Shown: positions 37,136-45,463 of the stretch, one piece after another | Position numbering within the stretch: position 1 is the stretch's first letter | Layout: every line of letters starts with the position of its first letter | Virus record (IMG/VR): IMGVR_UViG_3300043395_003277 | Span: 1-64,000 of that record | Source: a virus | Strand: one strand, 5' to 3' | Length of the DNA stretch: 64,000 nt | Notes under the pieces: model-generated | Seen by the model: only the letters and a program-made list of their open reading frames with translations | Told to the model about the DNA's origin: nothing | Database searches by the model: none | Translations under genes and position numbers: made by a program

Positions 37136-37161
37136 TCGCACCAAAACAAAAATTGTGATAC

Positions 37162-37189
37162 CTTGAGGATAATATATAAAAACCTCAAG
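37162..37189 (+). promoter_or_regulatory. Hairpin ending at the start codon of the RecB-like gene
   Basis: CTTGAGG (37162-37168) and CCTCAAG (37183-37189) pair perfectly around an AT-rich 14-base loop. The last G is the first base of the GTG start, so folding would hide or position the start codon. Confidence 0.5.
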
Positions 37190-38043
37190 TGGTTGCTAAA
37201 ATAGATTTATCAAATCCTTGGATTAAGATCCAGGACAAGCAACCAGCTTTGATGCGGGACCTCAACAGGGCCGCAACCAGAATTACACTTAACGGCAAAA
37301 GGCATTACACCACTCCGTTACCATCTGGACCGGCGCCGTCCGTAACTACTATCATCTCAGAGACAGCTTCCGAAGCAAACAAACGGAAGCTCGAAATGTG
37401 GTCCAAAGCAAATCCAGGCGTTAAAGAAGCTGCTGCTGAACGGGGAACTGCCATCCACTACGGCATGGAACAGTACCTCAAAGGTAATAAACGGCCGGAG
37501 ATTGCAGATGATTATAAAGAATTTTGGCAAGGCATGCCATCAATTCTGGATCAATTTGAAGAAGTACTCTGGGCTGAAACCCCAGTACTTGATAAGTTTC
37601 AATTTACTGTTGGGGCTGATGACGTTGCTCGCGTTTGGGGTTGCGATCCTGATGGGCGTGCCTGGGCTGGTGCTCCCGACATTATCGGCGTGGTTAATAA
37701 TAAGCTTACTTTGGCTGATTTAAAAACCAGCGTTAAACCTTACAGTCGCAAATGGCCAAAAGACCTGGAAAAAGGTTCGCCTGAATGGCGAGATCTGCTG
37801 GGTGGTCACATGAAATTTAAAAAAACCTGCAAACAACTTGCAGCTTATGATTTAGCGATTACTCAAACGTTAGGCCTTAAGGTACAACAAGCTGCTATTC
37901 TGGTATCAACTCCAGTACGCACGCAAGTCTTTAAGATCTCCAGGAACTTCCTTAATGCTTTGCACGAAGATTGGTACAAAATTGTTGAGGAATACTATAG
38001 GCAGATCGAAGAATATGGTAGTGCTGATCCTGATTTGATTTGA
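37189..38043 (+). CDS. PD-(D/E)XK nuclease, RecB/Cas4-like
   Basis: 284 residues from GTG 37189. RGTAIHYGMEQYL (motif with catalytic-site His), AGAPDIIGVV and LTLADLKTSVKPY (G-P-D...D-L-K), and QLAAYDLAITQTL (Q...Y) are in the order found in RecB-like exonucleases. It probably processes DNA ends during replication or recombination, or degrades host DNA. It opens the plus-strand replication unit that includes the primase-helicase. Confidence 0.8.
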   Translation: MVAKIDLSNPWIKIQDKQPALMRDLNRAATRITLNGKRHYTTPLPSGPAPSVTTIISETASEANKRKLEMWSKANPGVKEAAAERGTAIHYGMEQYLKGNKRPEIADDYKEFWQGMPSILDQFEEVLWAETPVLDKFQFTVGADDVARVWGCDPDGRAWAGAPDIIGVVNNKLTLADLKTSVKPYSRKWPKDLEKGSPEWRDLLGGHMKFKKTCKQLAAYDLAITQTLGLKVQQAAILVSTPVRTQVFKISRNFLNALHEDWYKIVEEYYRQIEEYGSADPDLI

Positions 38044-38044
38044 G

Positions 38045-38212
38045 ATGGTTTGGAATCCCGAAGATCCAATCGAAAAACAAAAGCGTATTGCATGGTCTGT
38101 AGCCACTTCGACTGCTATTCAAACAAAAGAAGATCCTGTCCTTATTTACGAAAGGTTAATGAAACAACCTGTTCTCATGAATGTCTCATTGTGCGACACA
38201 AATGATACCTAA
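38045..38212 (+). CDS. Small hypothetical protein, 55 residues
   Basis: ATG at 38045, one base after the previous stop. MVWNPEDPIEKQKRIAWSVA, then IQTKEDPVLIYERLMKQPVL. Compact and well placed in the operon. Unknown. Confidence 0.55.
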   Translation: MVWNPEDPIEKQKRIAWSVATSTAIQTKEDPVLIYERLMKQPVLMNVSLCDTNDT

Positions 38213-38285
38213 AAATTTCAGGTTGCTCTAACGGCTTGTTGGTTTTCTGGCCGTAGGATAAAGAGACAATCAATACCACGCCCTC

Positions 38286-38474
38286 ATGGACATTCACGTC
38301 AACGTGGGTGAGTGGATAAATACTCTCCAAAGTCGCATGAGCAATGCGTCTGATGGGGATTGTTTTTATCTGCCCACCAGTATGCATCTCCATGCGTTTT
38401 CACTCTTAAAAGAGGGCTATTTCCCAGAGCGAGACTTTAAAGTAAAGCTTGACGATTCGACTTTTGTGAAATGA
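38286..38474 (+). CDS. Small hypothetical protein
   Basis: 62 residues (MDIHVNVGEWINTLQSRMSN, then YFPERDFKVKLDDST), in ATGA overlap with the primase-helicase gene. Unknown; the tight overlap suggests cotranslation. Confidence 0.55.
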   Translation: MDIHVNVGEWINTLQSRMSNASDGDCFYLPTSMHLHAFSLLKEGYFPERDFKVKLDDSTFVK

Positions 38475-41119
38475 ATACAAATCAATATTCCCTTAAGCCC
38501 GGCGAAATCCGTCTCGATTTCATCCCCGTTGATTGGCCTCTTACTCCACTTGGGGCCAATAAAGATCCTTACGTTATCGGCTGGCAGGCCAAGCCGTTTA
38601 GCGTTAAAGAAATAGAAGAGGAGCTGACAACTGGTAACTGTAAAGCAATCGGTGTGTTAGGTGGTCCGGTATACAATCACCCGTATGGACTTATTTGGGT
38701 TGATGTGGATGGTCCCAGTGTTTATGCACTGATTGAACAACTCTCCAACACAACTTTTGCTGAAGCACTTCCTGCCACTCTTACAGTATTCAGTGGTAAA
38801 GAGGGGCGTGAACGTCGCCTTTACAAACTTGATCGCGATTCACATAAACACCTCATCCGAAACAAATACACTTGGCATGCAGAAGAAAATAAAGAGAAGC
38901 TTGAAATCTTGTGGAAACGCCATCAAGGCGTGCTAATGGGACTGCATCCGGAAACGGATGGTTACTACACAATTGAAAAGCAAGGTTTTGAGTGGGCTCA
39001 CCAGTTGCCTGAATTTCCGGCCTGGCTACTTAACGCCATCATCAATAAAAACGTTAAACAGGGGAAACCGGCAAAAGAAACAACCAGGATGATCGGTGCC
39101 AACTTTGCCATGCAGGCAGAGATTGGTCTTGACCGTGACATTCAGGTTGCAAAAGAAGCAATGTGGGGCATGCCTCCAGATGCCGCTGATGATTACGACA
39201 TCTGGATCACGGTTGGACAATCGCTCCATTCGTTAGACGAATCCCTGCTTGATGAATGGGATAACTGGTCTAAACAATCAAAAAAGTACCGAGATGGTGA
39301 ATGCCATCGTCGTTGGCTTTCTTTTAGTCGTGGTGGTGGCAGGACTGTTGGTTCTCTCCTTCATGTAGCTCAAGAGAATGGCTGGCAGCCGTCCCAGGAG
39401 CACCGGGTACTGAACGTTGATGATGCGACACTTGAGCATGTGTCTGCATTAGTTGAAAAAATTGAAGCTGATCTAGGACTGTCTGCGATGGAAACTGTTG
39501 AAAAGACTCGCAATTCTCACACAACTGGTAGCTGGAACGCATCACGGCGCTTGAAGGCAAGCAGCAGCCAAGAGCAAGGAAAGCAAGAAGACAACCGTTC
39601 GCGTAACCCTTCATCTGATCGCGTTGCTGATACGGTGCTCACCATGTATACAGGTGATCTCAGGTACAGTCAACCCCATGGTCAGTTCTTCTTATACAAC
39701 AAACGCAAAGGGTTGTGGGAACCTTTAACAAAAATTGAGATGCTCGGTGATATCAGGGGCAAACTTAAAACTCTTGTGGAATCTGAATTCTTGCCTAAAG
39801 GATTTAGTACAAACTTGATGAATGACGTATACACCCAACTTCAATCAGAAGTACCTTTTGATGATTGGTATGACGGTGCAGACTATCTGCTGTTTACCAA
39901 TGGTGTGCTGGATGTTACGGCAAAAGAACTAATGCCGTTCGATCGAAATCTATATTTAATTCAACAAATGCCATATGAATATGACCCAGGGGCAACCTGT
40001 GAAGATATTGTTAAATGGCTGAAGCATACGCAGCACAACAACTGGAATCGCACCCAGGTGCTTAGGGCATGGCTGCGTGCAACACTGCTTGGTCGCTATG
40101 AAATTCAAAAGTTTGTTGAGATCGTAGGGCCAGGTAAATCAGGTAAATCAACTTATGCAAACCTGGCTGTTGCATTGGTTGGTAAACAAAATACATACTC
40201 AACTGATTTTGAGAACCTGGAGAAAAACAGGTTTGAAGCTGCTAGTTACATGGGTAAAAAGCTTCTGCTGTTCCAGGATGCTGATCGTTGGGGTGGTTCA
40301 GTTTCAAAACTGAAGGCAATCACGGGTAATGACTGGATTCGTTCTGAACGTAAATATCAGACTGAAAGTCAAGATCCATTTCAGTATCACGGGGTGGTCA
40401 TGATTACGGCAAATGAAGCCATCCAGTCCACTGATTACACTTCTGGTTTGGCACGTCGTCGACTTACTATTCCTTTTGATCGCCCCTTCGAGGGCGGTCA
40501 AGCAGAACAAAAAGAATTAATTAAATTTGATAACAAGGGTAATCCGCAAGGTGTATTTGCGCCACTGCTATCGGGATTGGTCAACTGGCTTCTGGACATG
40601 ACGGAAGAAGACATGCGTTCTTACCTCATGGAGACTGGTAAAAATGTCTTGTTCTTCCAGAAGTATGAGAAGACGCAGAGTCTCCGTTCTAATCCGTTGC
40701 TTGATTGGATGGATCACAAGATCGTATTTGATCCAGGTGTATCATCTCCTGTTGGTTTCTGCAAGGCTCAACCTAGCGGTGGCTCTGGTTACTACATGAA
40801 CTGGAGCGAATGGCTGTATGCAAGCTATGCAGAATTCTGCCGTAGCTGTAATGTTGGCATCATGTCGCGTGGTCGTTTTGAACCACTATTCCTGGACATC
40901 TGTAAGCACCAGCTGAAACTCAATGTCTATGGCATTAAGAGCAACCGGGGTATGCGCATCATCAATGCCGCAGTACGGGAATCAAACAAAACTAAATATG
41001 AGAATTATCCATCCATTGTTGAAGTGGCTGCCAAGCCTGATGAGTACCAACAGCTGTATGGTGCTGTGCTCACTGCGCCTACTGATGCCATAATGGATGA
41101 AAATGCTGTCGATATGTGA
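38471..41119 (+). CDS. Primase-helicase, D5/SF3 type
   Basis: 882 residues. The N-terminal 200 residues resemble a primase-polymerase domain (YGLIWVDVDGPSVYALIEQL, LTVFSGKEGRERRLY). A PriCT-type segment follows (YDIWITVGQSLHSLDESLLD, WDNWSKQSKKY). The C-terminal SF3 helicase has Walker A GPGKSGKSTYANLA, Walker B LLLFQDADRW, sensor region VVMITANEAIQSTDYTSGLA and RRRLTIPFDRPF. It would unwind DNA and lay primers for the family A polymerase at 19070. Confidence 0.85.
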   Translation: MNTNQYSLKPGEIRLDFIPVDWPLTPLGANKDPYVIGWQAKPFSVKEIEEELTTGNCKAIGVLGGPVYNHPYGLIWVDVDGPSVYALIEQLSNTTFAEALPATLTVFSGKEGRERRLYKLDRDSHKHLIRNKYTWHAEENKEKLEILWKRHQGVLMGLHPETDGYYTIEKQGFEWAHQLPEFPAWLLNAIINKNVKQGKPAKETTRMIGANFAMQAEIGLDRDIQVAKEAMWGMPPDAADDYDIWITVGQSLHSLDESLLDEWDNWSKQSKKYRDGECHRRWLSFSRGGGRTVGSLLHVAQENGWQPSQEHRVLNVDDATLEHVSALVEKIEADLGLSAMETVEKTRNSHTTGSWNASRRLKASSSQEQGKQEDNRSRNPSSDRVADTVLTMYTGDLRYSQPHGQFFLYNKRKGLWEPLTKIEMLGDIRGKLKTLVESEFLPKGFSTNLMNDVYTQLQSEVPFDDWYDGADYLLFTNGVLDVTAKELMPFDRNLYLIQQMPYEYDPGATCEDIVKWLKHTQHNNWNRTQVLRAWLRATLLGRYEIQKFVEIVGPGKSGKSTYANLAVALVGKQNTYSTDFENLEKNRFEAASYMGKKLLLFQDADRWGGSVSKLKAITGNDWIRSERKYQTESQDPFQYHGVVMITANEAIQSTDYTSGLARRRLTIPFDRPFEGGQAEQKELIKFDNKGNPQGVFAPLLSGLVNWLLDMTEEDMRSYLMETGKNVLFFQKYEKTQSLRSNPLLDWMDHKIVFDPGVSSPVGFCKAQPSGGSGYYMNWSEWLYASYAEFCRSCNVGIMSRGRFEPLFLDICKHQLKLNVYGIKSNRGMRIINAAVRESNKTKYENYPSIVEVAAKPDEYQQLYGAVLTAPTDAIMDENAVDM

Positions 41120-41469
41120 GCAATGGTCGCCACTTAATCCTTGATCTTTACGATTGCGATCGGGAAATCCTGGATGATTACGCAGAACTACAGCGGTTGC
41201 TGGAAGCTTCTCTTGTTATGGCTAAAGCAACAATTCTCCGCATCTTTGGAGAAAAGTTCCAGCCACAAGGGGTTACGCTTCTGGCACTGCTGGCTGAATC
41301 CCACGCATCTCTGCATTCATGGCCTGAGTTGGGATATTGCGCAATCGATCTCTACACATGTGGCGAAACTACGGAAACACATCGTGCTGCTGAGTTCTTA
41401 AAGAAAAAACTGCACGCAAAAACAGTAGAACAAAAAGAACTTGTACGGTCTGTAACGCCACAGAATTAG
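41116..41469 (+). CDS. speD: S-adenosylmethionine decarboxylase
   Basis: 117 residues from GTG 41116, overlapping the previous stop by four bases. The pyruvoyl-forming site ESHASLHSWPE and the DLYTCGET region with the catalytic Cys match prokaryotic SpeD. It supplies decarboxylated SAM for spermidine synthesis. SpeD is a known cyanophage auxiliary gene. Length matches the short prokaryotic class. Confidence 0.9.
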   Translation: MSNGRHLILDLYDCDREILDDYAELQRLLEASLVMAKATILRIFGEKFQPQGVTLLALLAESHASLHSWPELGYCAIDLYTCGETTETHRAAEFLKKKLHAKTVEQKELVRSVTPQN

Positions 41470-41498
41470 ATATACTAAGGCGAGCAATCACTTAATAA

Positions 41499-42779
41499 AT
41501 GACTAAAAAACCTAAGCTCCTTTGGTGTGGTGACATTGTTGCCATGACGGGTTTTGCGCGGGTAACCGAAAACGTACTGAGCCGCATCAAGGATGATTTC
41601 GATATTGTTGTCCTTGGTCATAACTGGTGGGGTGATCCAAGCCCGCTGCAGGCTGAGTATTTAATGTACCCTTCGTCCAATCGATTCCAGCAGGCGCCGT
41701 TTGGTGAAGAACGCATTCGAGAAATTATTGAAAAAGAAAAGCCGGACGTTGTTTTTACCATTAATGATATGTGGATCATTAATGAGCAATACCGTCGTAT
41801 TGAAGACCTTCACAAAGAAGGTCGGTTTAAATTTGTGGGTTATGCGCCCATGGATTCTTATGCATGGACCGGCTGCCTTGCCGAAACAGCCAACAATTGG
41901 GATGCGGTCATCTCTTATACGGAATTTGGCGCTCACGAATTTATTCGTGGTGGTATCAATAAACCAATCGCTGTCGTGCCCCATGGTGTGACTTCTGGTC
42001 AGTTCCAACCCATGGATAAGCTGGAGGCTCGTAAGCGTCTTGGGTTGGATCCAGATACTTTTATTGTGTTTAACGGTAATCGCAATCAATTCCGTAAACG
42101 GATTGATATCACCATTGATGCTTTTGCCAAGTTTGCTGTCGATAAACCTGACACTCGCCTTTACCTACACATGGGTATGAAGGACCAGGGCTGGGACATT
42201 ATGGCGGTGTTTGCTCGTGCCATGCATCGTGTGGGACTTGATCCCAACAATCGCATCATCCTTTCAACGAATACAGCGCAGCCGCCAAACGTATCTGTTG
42301 AAATGCTGAATGGCATTTATAACGCTGTTGATGTTGGCGTCAACACCTGCAAAGGAGAAGGCTGGGGTCTGGTTAACTTTGAACACGCTGCCTGTCGTGT
42401 AGCCCAGGTGGTGCCTGACCATACTTCCTGTAAGGAAATCTTTGATGGGTATGGTGAATTGATTCGTTGTGACCACGTTGATGTGGATACCAACTACTCC
42501 AGGGAGATGCCCTGTCCATCTATCGACCACCTGGCGGAGATCCTTACAGACCTCTACAACGATCGGGAACGCCTCGACCAGGTCGCTCAGAAGTGCTACG
42601 ACCGTGTGACCAGCCCGCAATACGACTGGAGTACGGTTGCTTCCCAGTTCGCTGGAATCTTTGAAGAAGTCCTGAAGGAACCTTCTCTGGTTGATACGCA
42701 AGTTGAGACTCAGGAGAAAAAGAAGAACAAGAAGAAAAAAGAACGTAAGGAGCGTCGGCTGGTAGGTGCCGTAAGCTAA
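41499..42779 (+). CDS. Glycosyltransferase, GT-B fold
   Basis: 426 residues. MTGFARVTENVLSRI (N-terminal Rossmann start), PDVVFTINDMWIINEQYRR, VVPHGVTSGQFQPMDK, FIVFNGNRNQFRKRIDITID and GEGWGLVNFEHAACRVAQVV with the GT4-type EGWG/E loop. The lysine-rich C-terminus (EKKKNKKKKERKERR) is unusual and may bind acidic membranes or nucleic acid. TATACT at 41470-41475 may be the -10 of its own promoter; a strong terminator follows. Confidence 0.8.
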   Translation: MTKKPKLLWCGDIVAMTGFARVTENVLSRIKDDFDIVVLGHNWWGDPSPLQAEYLMYPSSNRFQQAPFGEERIREIIEKEKPDVVFTINDMWIINEQYRRIEDLHKEGRFKFVGYAPMDSYAWTGCLAETANNWDAVISYTEFGAHEFIRGGINKPIAVVPHGVTSGQFQPMDKLEARKRLGLDPDTFIVFNGNRNQFRKRIDITIDAFAKFAVDKPDTRLYLHMGMKDQGWDIMAVFARAMHRVGLDPNNRIILSTNTAQPPNVSVEMLNGIYNAVDVGVNTCKGEGWGLVNFEHAACRVAQVVPDHTSCKEIFDGYGELIRCDHVDVDTNYSREMPCPSIDHLAEILTDLYNDRERLDQVAQKCYDRVTSPQYDWSTVASQFAGIFEEVLKEPSLVDTQVETQEKKKNKKKKERKERRLVGAVS

Positions 42780-42802
42780 GGCGCGATGATCGCATGGGGA
42801 AT

Positions 42803-42829
42803 AGCCTCCGCTCTGCGGGGGCTTTTTTC
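42803..42829 (+). terminator. Rho-independent terminator
   Basis: AGCCTCCGC (42803-42811), loop TCT, GCGGGGGCT (42815-42823), then TTTTT. It closes the plus-strand unit ending with the glycosyltransferase, 24 bases after its stop. Confidence 0.85.
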
Positions 42830-42840
42830 GTGCCCTTTTA

Positions 42841-43086
42841 GTCTCACCAGCACCACCTGAGACGCGTAATGGCTGCGGCATGCAGGTATCATCAGAAACT
42901 GACGCATGAAAAGTGATGATACGTCGTCTCTAAACCCCTATATGACGCAAATTACACTTTGAATGTAAAGTGTATGAAATTGCTTCACGTCGATAGAATG
43001 AGTCTCAAGTTGAGATACGTATTCTCAGGTTGATCTCATTTGAGAATCTCTGACAAATCAATACACTTTACATACAAAGTGTAATT
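42841..43086. repeat. Dense array of inverted repeats (origin or operator region)
   Basis: A non-coding region. AATTACACTTTGAATGTAAAGTG plus TAT (42950-42975) is the inverted partner of 43061-43086, 26 bp with one mismatch; each arm is itself a hairpin (ACACTTT/AAAGTGT). Between them are TCTCAA-G-TTGAGA (43003-43015) and ATTCTCA/TGAGAAT (43021-43047). Outside are GTATCATCA/TGATGATAC (42886-42922) and GTCTCA/TGAGAC (42841-42863). No gene is visible. Confidence 0.65.
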
Positions 43087-43140
43087 AGGCTCTAGTAAAA
43101 GAATAAACCATACGTATGATCAGTTTTTGGCGTTCCAGGG

Positions 43141-43506
43141 ATGCCTCGCACCTATGAGCCACTACCACCCCTCTGGTACGTGGAGGAGCATCTTGCGTTA
43201 TCTGATCGGTACCCAACGGGCTTGGAGTGGCGTCAAACCACAGGCAGGCATGGTGTTGGCGAAATGGCTGGGAAACGCATGACAGGGAAGTCTTTTTATT
43301 TGGTCTCACTTTTCTCGCGTCGATACCAAGCGCATCGCCTGGTGTACTACCTGCGTTCCGGAACTGATCCCGGTAGTGCAGATGTACTTCATGGTGATGA
43401 CAACCCGGAGAAGGACAACCGCAAGGAACTGGTCTTATTCCACAGGAAAGATCAGTCTCATACAAGACGATCTAAATACCGATCGGATTACTGTTCTTTA
43501 TTTTGA
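43141..43506 (+). CDS. Degenerate HNH-AP2 family protein without AP2
   Basis: 121 residues. The start (YEPLPPLWYVEEHLALSDRY, GLEWRQ) and HRLVYYLRSGTDPGS align with the HNH-AP2 nucleases at 10910 and 13253. The usual VDHIDGN core reads VLHGDDNPEKDN, and the AP2 domain is replaced by a short basic tail (RKDQSHTRRSKYRSDY). It may be an inactive remnant or a DNA-binding derivative. It is the first gene after the inverted-repeat array. Confidence 0.6.
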   Translation: MPRTYEPLPPLWYVEEHLALSDRYPTGLEWRQTTGRHGVGEMAGKRMTGKSFYLVSLFSRRYQAHRLVYYLRSGTDPGSADVLHGDDNPEKDNRKELVLFHRKDQSHTRRSKYRSDYCSLF

Positions 43507-43527
43507 CTTCAACTGACACTTTGTTAC

Positions 43528-44244
43528 ATGGCAAACCTTCCACAAAAAACAATCAAACTTGCCCAGACCATTCCTTCTTTTTCTCATATTCCAAATATCG
43601 ATTCTTTCTCCGATGAAGTTCTTGAACGACATGGTTACTACAAAGGATTTCCCTGCGCACATGACCATGTCATCCGTAACGCAACAGACCACTGGTGCTA
43701 TCACTGCGCTGCAAAAATACGTGACAATATCTGTGGCTTTGATGTGAACTATATGAATGCAAACTACAAACACAAATATGCTGACCTCTGGAGCAAAATA
43801 CCTGTTGGCTATCTTGAAGACTGCTGGGAGGCCCCAAAACTCACAAAGAAACGTTTGTGCATGCCTTCGTATCGTTCTGCATATGCAACGCAAAATTCAG
43901 CAAACGTCACTGTTCACAAGATTGTTTATCAATGCGCATGGGGCGATATTGGCGCTATGTTCGTAACACGCGTTTGTGGCAACAAAGATTGTTTAAATCC
44001 CCTACACTTAATCTCAAGCTGGAATAGGACGTTTCCTCCGGGTGTTATCAGTCCTTTTGACTATGAATTTAAACCAGAAAAACTGATGCAGTTTGCCAAG
44101 ATTAAAAAATCAAAAGAGTTAAAAATTCTTCGAGAACGCAGTTATAAACAGACGATTCAACATCCATTGGTGCATCGGAATTGTCCCGATTATGATGAGG
44201 AGTACAGGCAGTATTACAAAATAGAATGTCAAGACCAACCGTAG
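43528..44244 (+). CDS. HNH_3-type endonuclease-like protein
   Basis: 238 residues. The C-terminal half has HKIVYQCAWGDI and VCGNKDCLNPLHLISSWNRT, a zinc-type HNH_3 core of I-HmuI-like nucleases. The N-terminal half has Cys/His clusters (CAHDHVIRNATDHWCYHCAA). It overlaps the next structural gene by 19 bases, so it is integrated in that transcription unit rather than loosely inserted. Confidence 0.65.
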   Translation: MANLPQKTIKLAQTIPSFSHIPNIDSFSDEVLERHGYYKGFPCAHDHVIRNATDHWCYHCAAKIRDNICGFDVNYMNANYKHKYADLWSKIPVGYLEDCWEAPKLTKKRLCMPSYRSAYATQNSANVTVHKIVYQCAWGDIGAMFVTRVCGNKDCLNPLHLISSWNRTFPPGVISPFDYEFKPEKLMQFAKIKKSKELKILRERSYKQTIQHPLVHRNCPDYDEEYRQYYKIECQDQP

Positions 44245-44972
44245 TTCAATCTCAACGTACTCAAAAGAACCCATTAATGCTGGGATCTTTTAGTGCTACA
44301 GCGATTCGTTATCTACGTGGCTCTTTAGGTCCCAAGAATCAATTGGTTGGTTCTGCAGATACATGGGATCAATCTCGCGGTGGTTACGGTGGAGGTACAT
44401 ATAATCATTGGTTTAAAGTTAATATCACAACACCTGGTTGGATCATTGTTGCAAACGATTCACCCAGGCCTAACTATATCCAATTGTCTGCATATGACTT
44501 AAACCTGAAGCCGATTGAAAGCAGGGCAATTATTGATGAAGATTCAATCAAGGTGCAAAATGGAACCAGTGTCTATTATCCATATTTAAACGATATTTCT
44601 GCATCGCAAGCAAATCTGTACAACATATTTTCTTCCTTCCGATTGGACCGGGGAGATTCTCGCTATTACCCTTTGCCTGCAGGCAATTACTTGATCTGTG
44701 TTTCTAGCACCAGGAATGAACCGATTGATTACGCATTTGCTCTTGTTATTGAGTTTCCAGCAAATGAAGGCTATTTCCAGGTTGAAGACTTTGAAGGCGG
44801 TTTGTTTTTAGCAGAAGACGGAACTAGGATTCTTTTGGATCCTGCCGATCCCTTTTACTTTGATTCCAATCACGATCATTCTCTGTCAGAATGGAAGGAA
44901 GTGTGGAGCGCCTCTCACCAGGATACCGATAAATTCCCCAGTGTTTTAGTTCCTTTAGCTAACCGAGCATGA
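44226..44972 (+). CDS. Cyanophage-type structural protein
   Basis: 248 residues, beta-rich (YNHWFKVNITTPGWIIVAND, YYPLPAGNYLICVSSTRNEP). The ending EDFEGGLFLAEDGTRILLDP and DHSLSEWKEVWS recalls a virion-associated protein of cyanophages. No enzyme motif. It overlaps genes on both sides. Confidence 0.6.
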   Translation: MSRPTVVQSQRTQKNPLMLGSFSATAIRYLRGSLGPKNQLVGSADTWDQSRGGYGGGTYNHWFKVNITTPGWIIVANDSPRPNYIQLSAYDLNLKPIESRAIIDEDSIKVQNGTSVYYPYLNDISASQANLYNIFSSFRLDRGDSRYYPLPAGNYLICVSSTRNEPIDYAFALVIEFPANEGYFQVEDFEGGLFLAEDGTRILLDPADPFYFDSNHDHSLSEWKEVWSASHQDTDKFPSVLVPLANRA

Positions 44973-45085
44973 TCAAATTTATCTTAAGACTGTTCTCTCG
45001 TACGTCTTCTCATAAAAAGTTTAACTGGAACGAGTATTGCTCCAAGCATCCGCACGAATGCGGTTGTCGTATTTACGATCTTTAA
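44969..45085 (+). CDS. Small protein, 38 residues
   Basis: MIKFILRLFSRTSSHKKFNW, then NEYCSKHPHECGCRIYDL. The ending WNEYC...CRIYD resembles short cyanophage proteins I have seen next to lysis genes. ATGA overlap with the previous gene. Below usual length cut-offs. Confidence 0.55.
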   Translation: MIKFILRLFSRTSSHKKFNWNEYCSKHPHECGCRIYDL

Positions 45086-45135
45086 AGGTTTAAATATTAC
45101 GTTTAACCCTAGAATATAAGAAAAGGATAAATCCA

Positions 45136-45300
45136 ATGGCCCACTTAAATCAGTATTTTGAAGTTGCGCTTGCAATTCATGCAGCCTGCTCTGCTATTTG
45201 CGCACTTACTCCCACGCCTAAAGATGACTTGTTTGCTCGCAAACTCTACCGTCTGATTGAGATTGGCGGCTTGGTGATTGGTCGTGCCAAAGAGCGCTGA
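45136..45300 (+). CDS. Small cyanophage protein, 54 residues
   Basis: MAHLNQYFEVALAIHAACSA and ALTPTPKDDLFARKLYRLIE, ending VIGRAKER. The HAA-SA--ALTPTPKDD pattern is familiar from small conserved cyanophage genes near lysis and tail genes; role unknown, possibly holin-related. AAGGA at 45121-45125 is a fair Shine-Dalgarno. Confidence 0.65.
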   Translation: MAHLNQYFEVALAIHAACSAICALTPTPKDDLFARKLYRLIEIGGLVIGRAKER

Positions 45301-45462
45301 TTAATTAGGTAACGCTTGGAACCAAAATACGGTTCCATCATTTTTTTCTACCCATTCCCTTGTTGCGTAAGCCTGTTCTTTTGACAGGGTTACGCATTTT
45401 TTTTCGTCGCCTACTTCCCAGCAAATATTGACGCGTATATAAGGTTCTTTATACTTTTTCAT
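45301..45462 (-). CDS. Small protein next to endolysin, 53 residues
   Basis: Minus-strand ORF starting ATG 45462, just after the endolysin stop. MKKYKEPYIRVNICWEVGDE, KKCVTLSKEQAYATREWVEK, NDGTVFWFQALPN. Its C-terminus EGTVFWFQ-LPN type is known to me from cyanophages. It ends exactly where the plus-strand gene ends (convergent, abutting). Confidence 0.6.
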   Translation of the reverse strand: MKKYKEPYIRVNICWEVGDEKKCVTLSKEQAYATREWVEKNDGTVFWFQALPN

Positions 45463-45463
45463 C

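Noticed and set aside
42264-42881. 205-codon minus-strand ORF opposite the glycosyltransferase
   Set aside because: It is antisense to a well-supported gene and crosses its terminator; no family features are visible.
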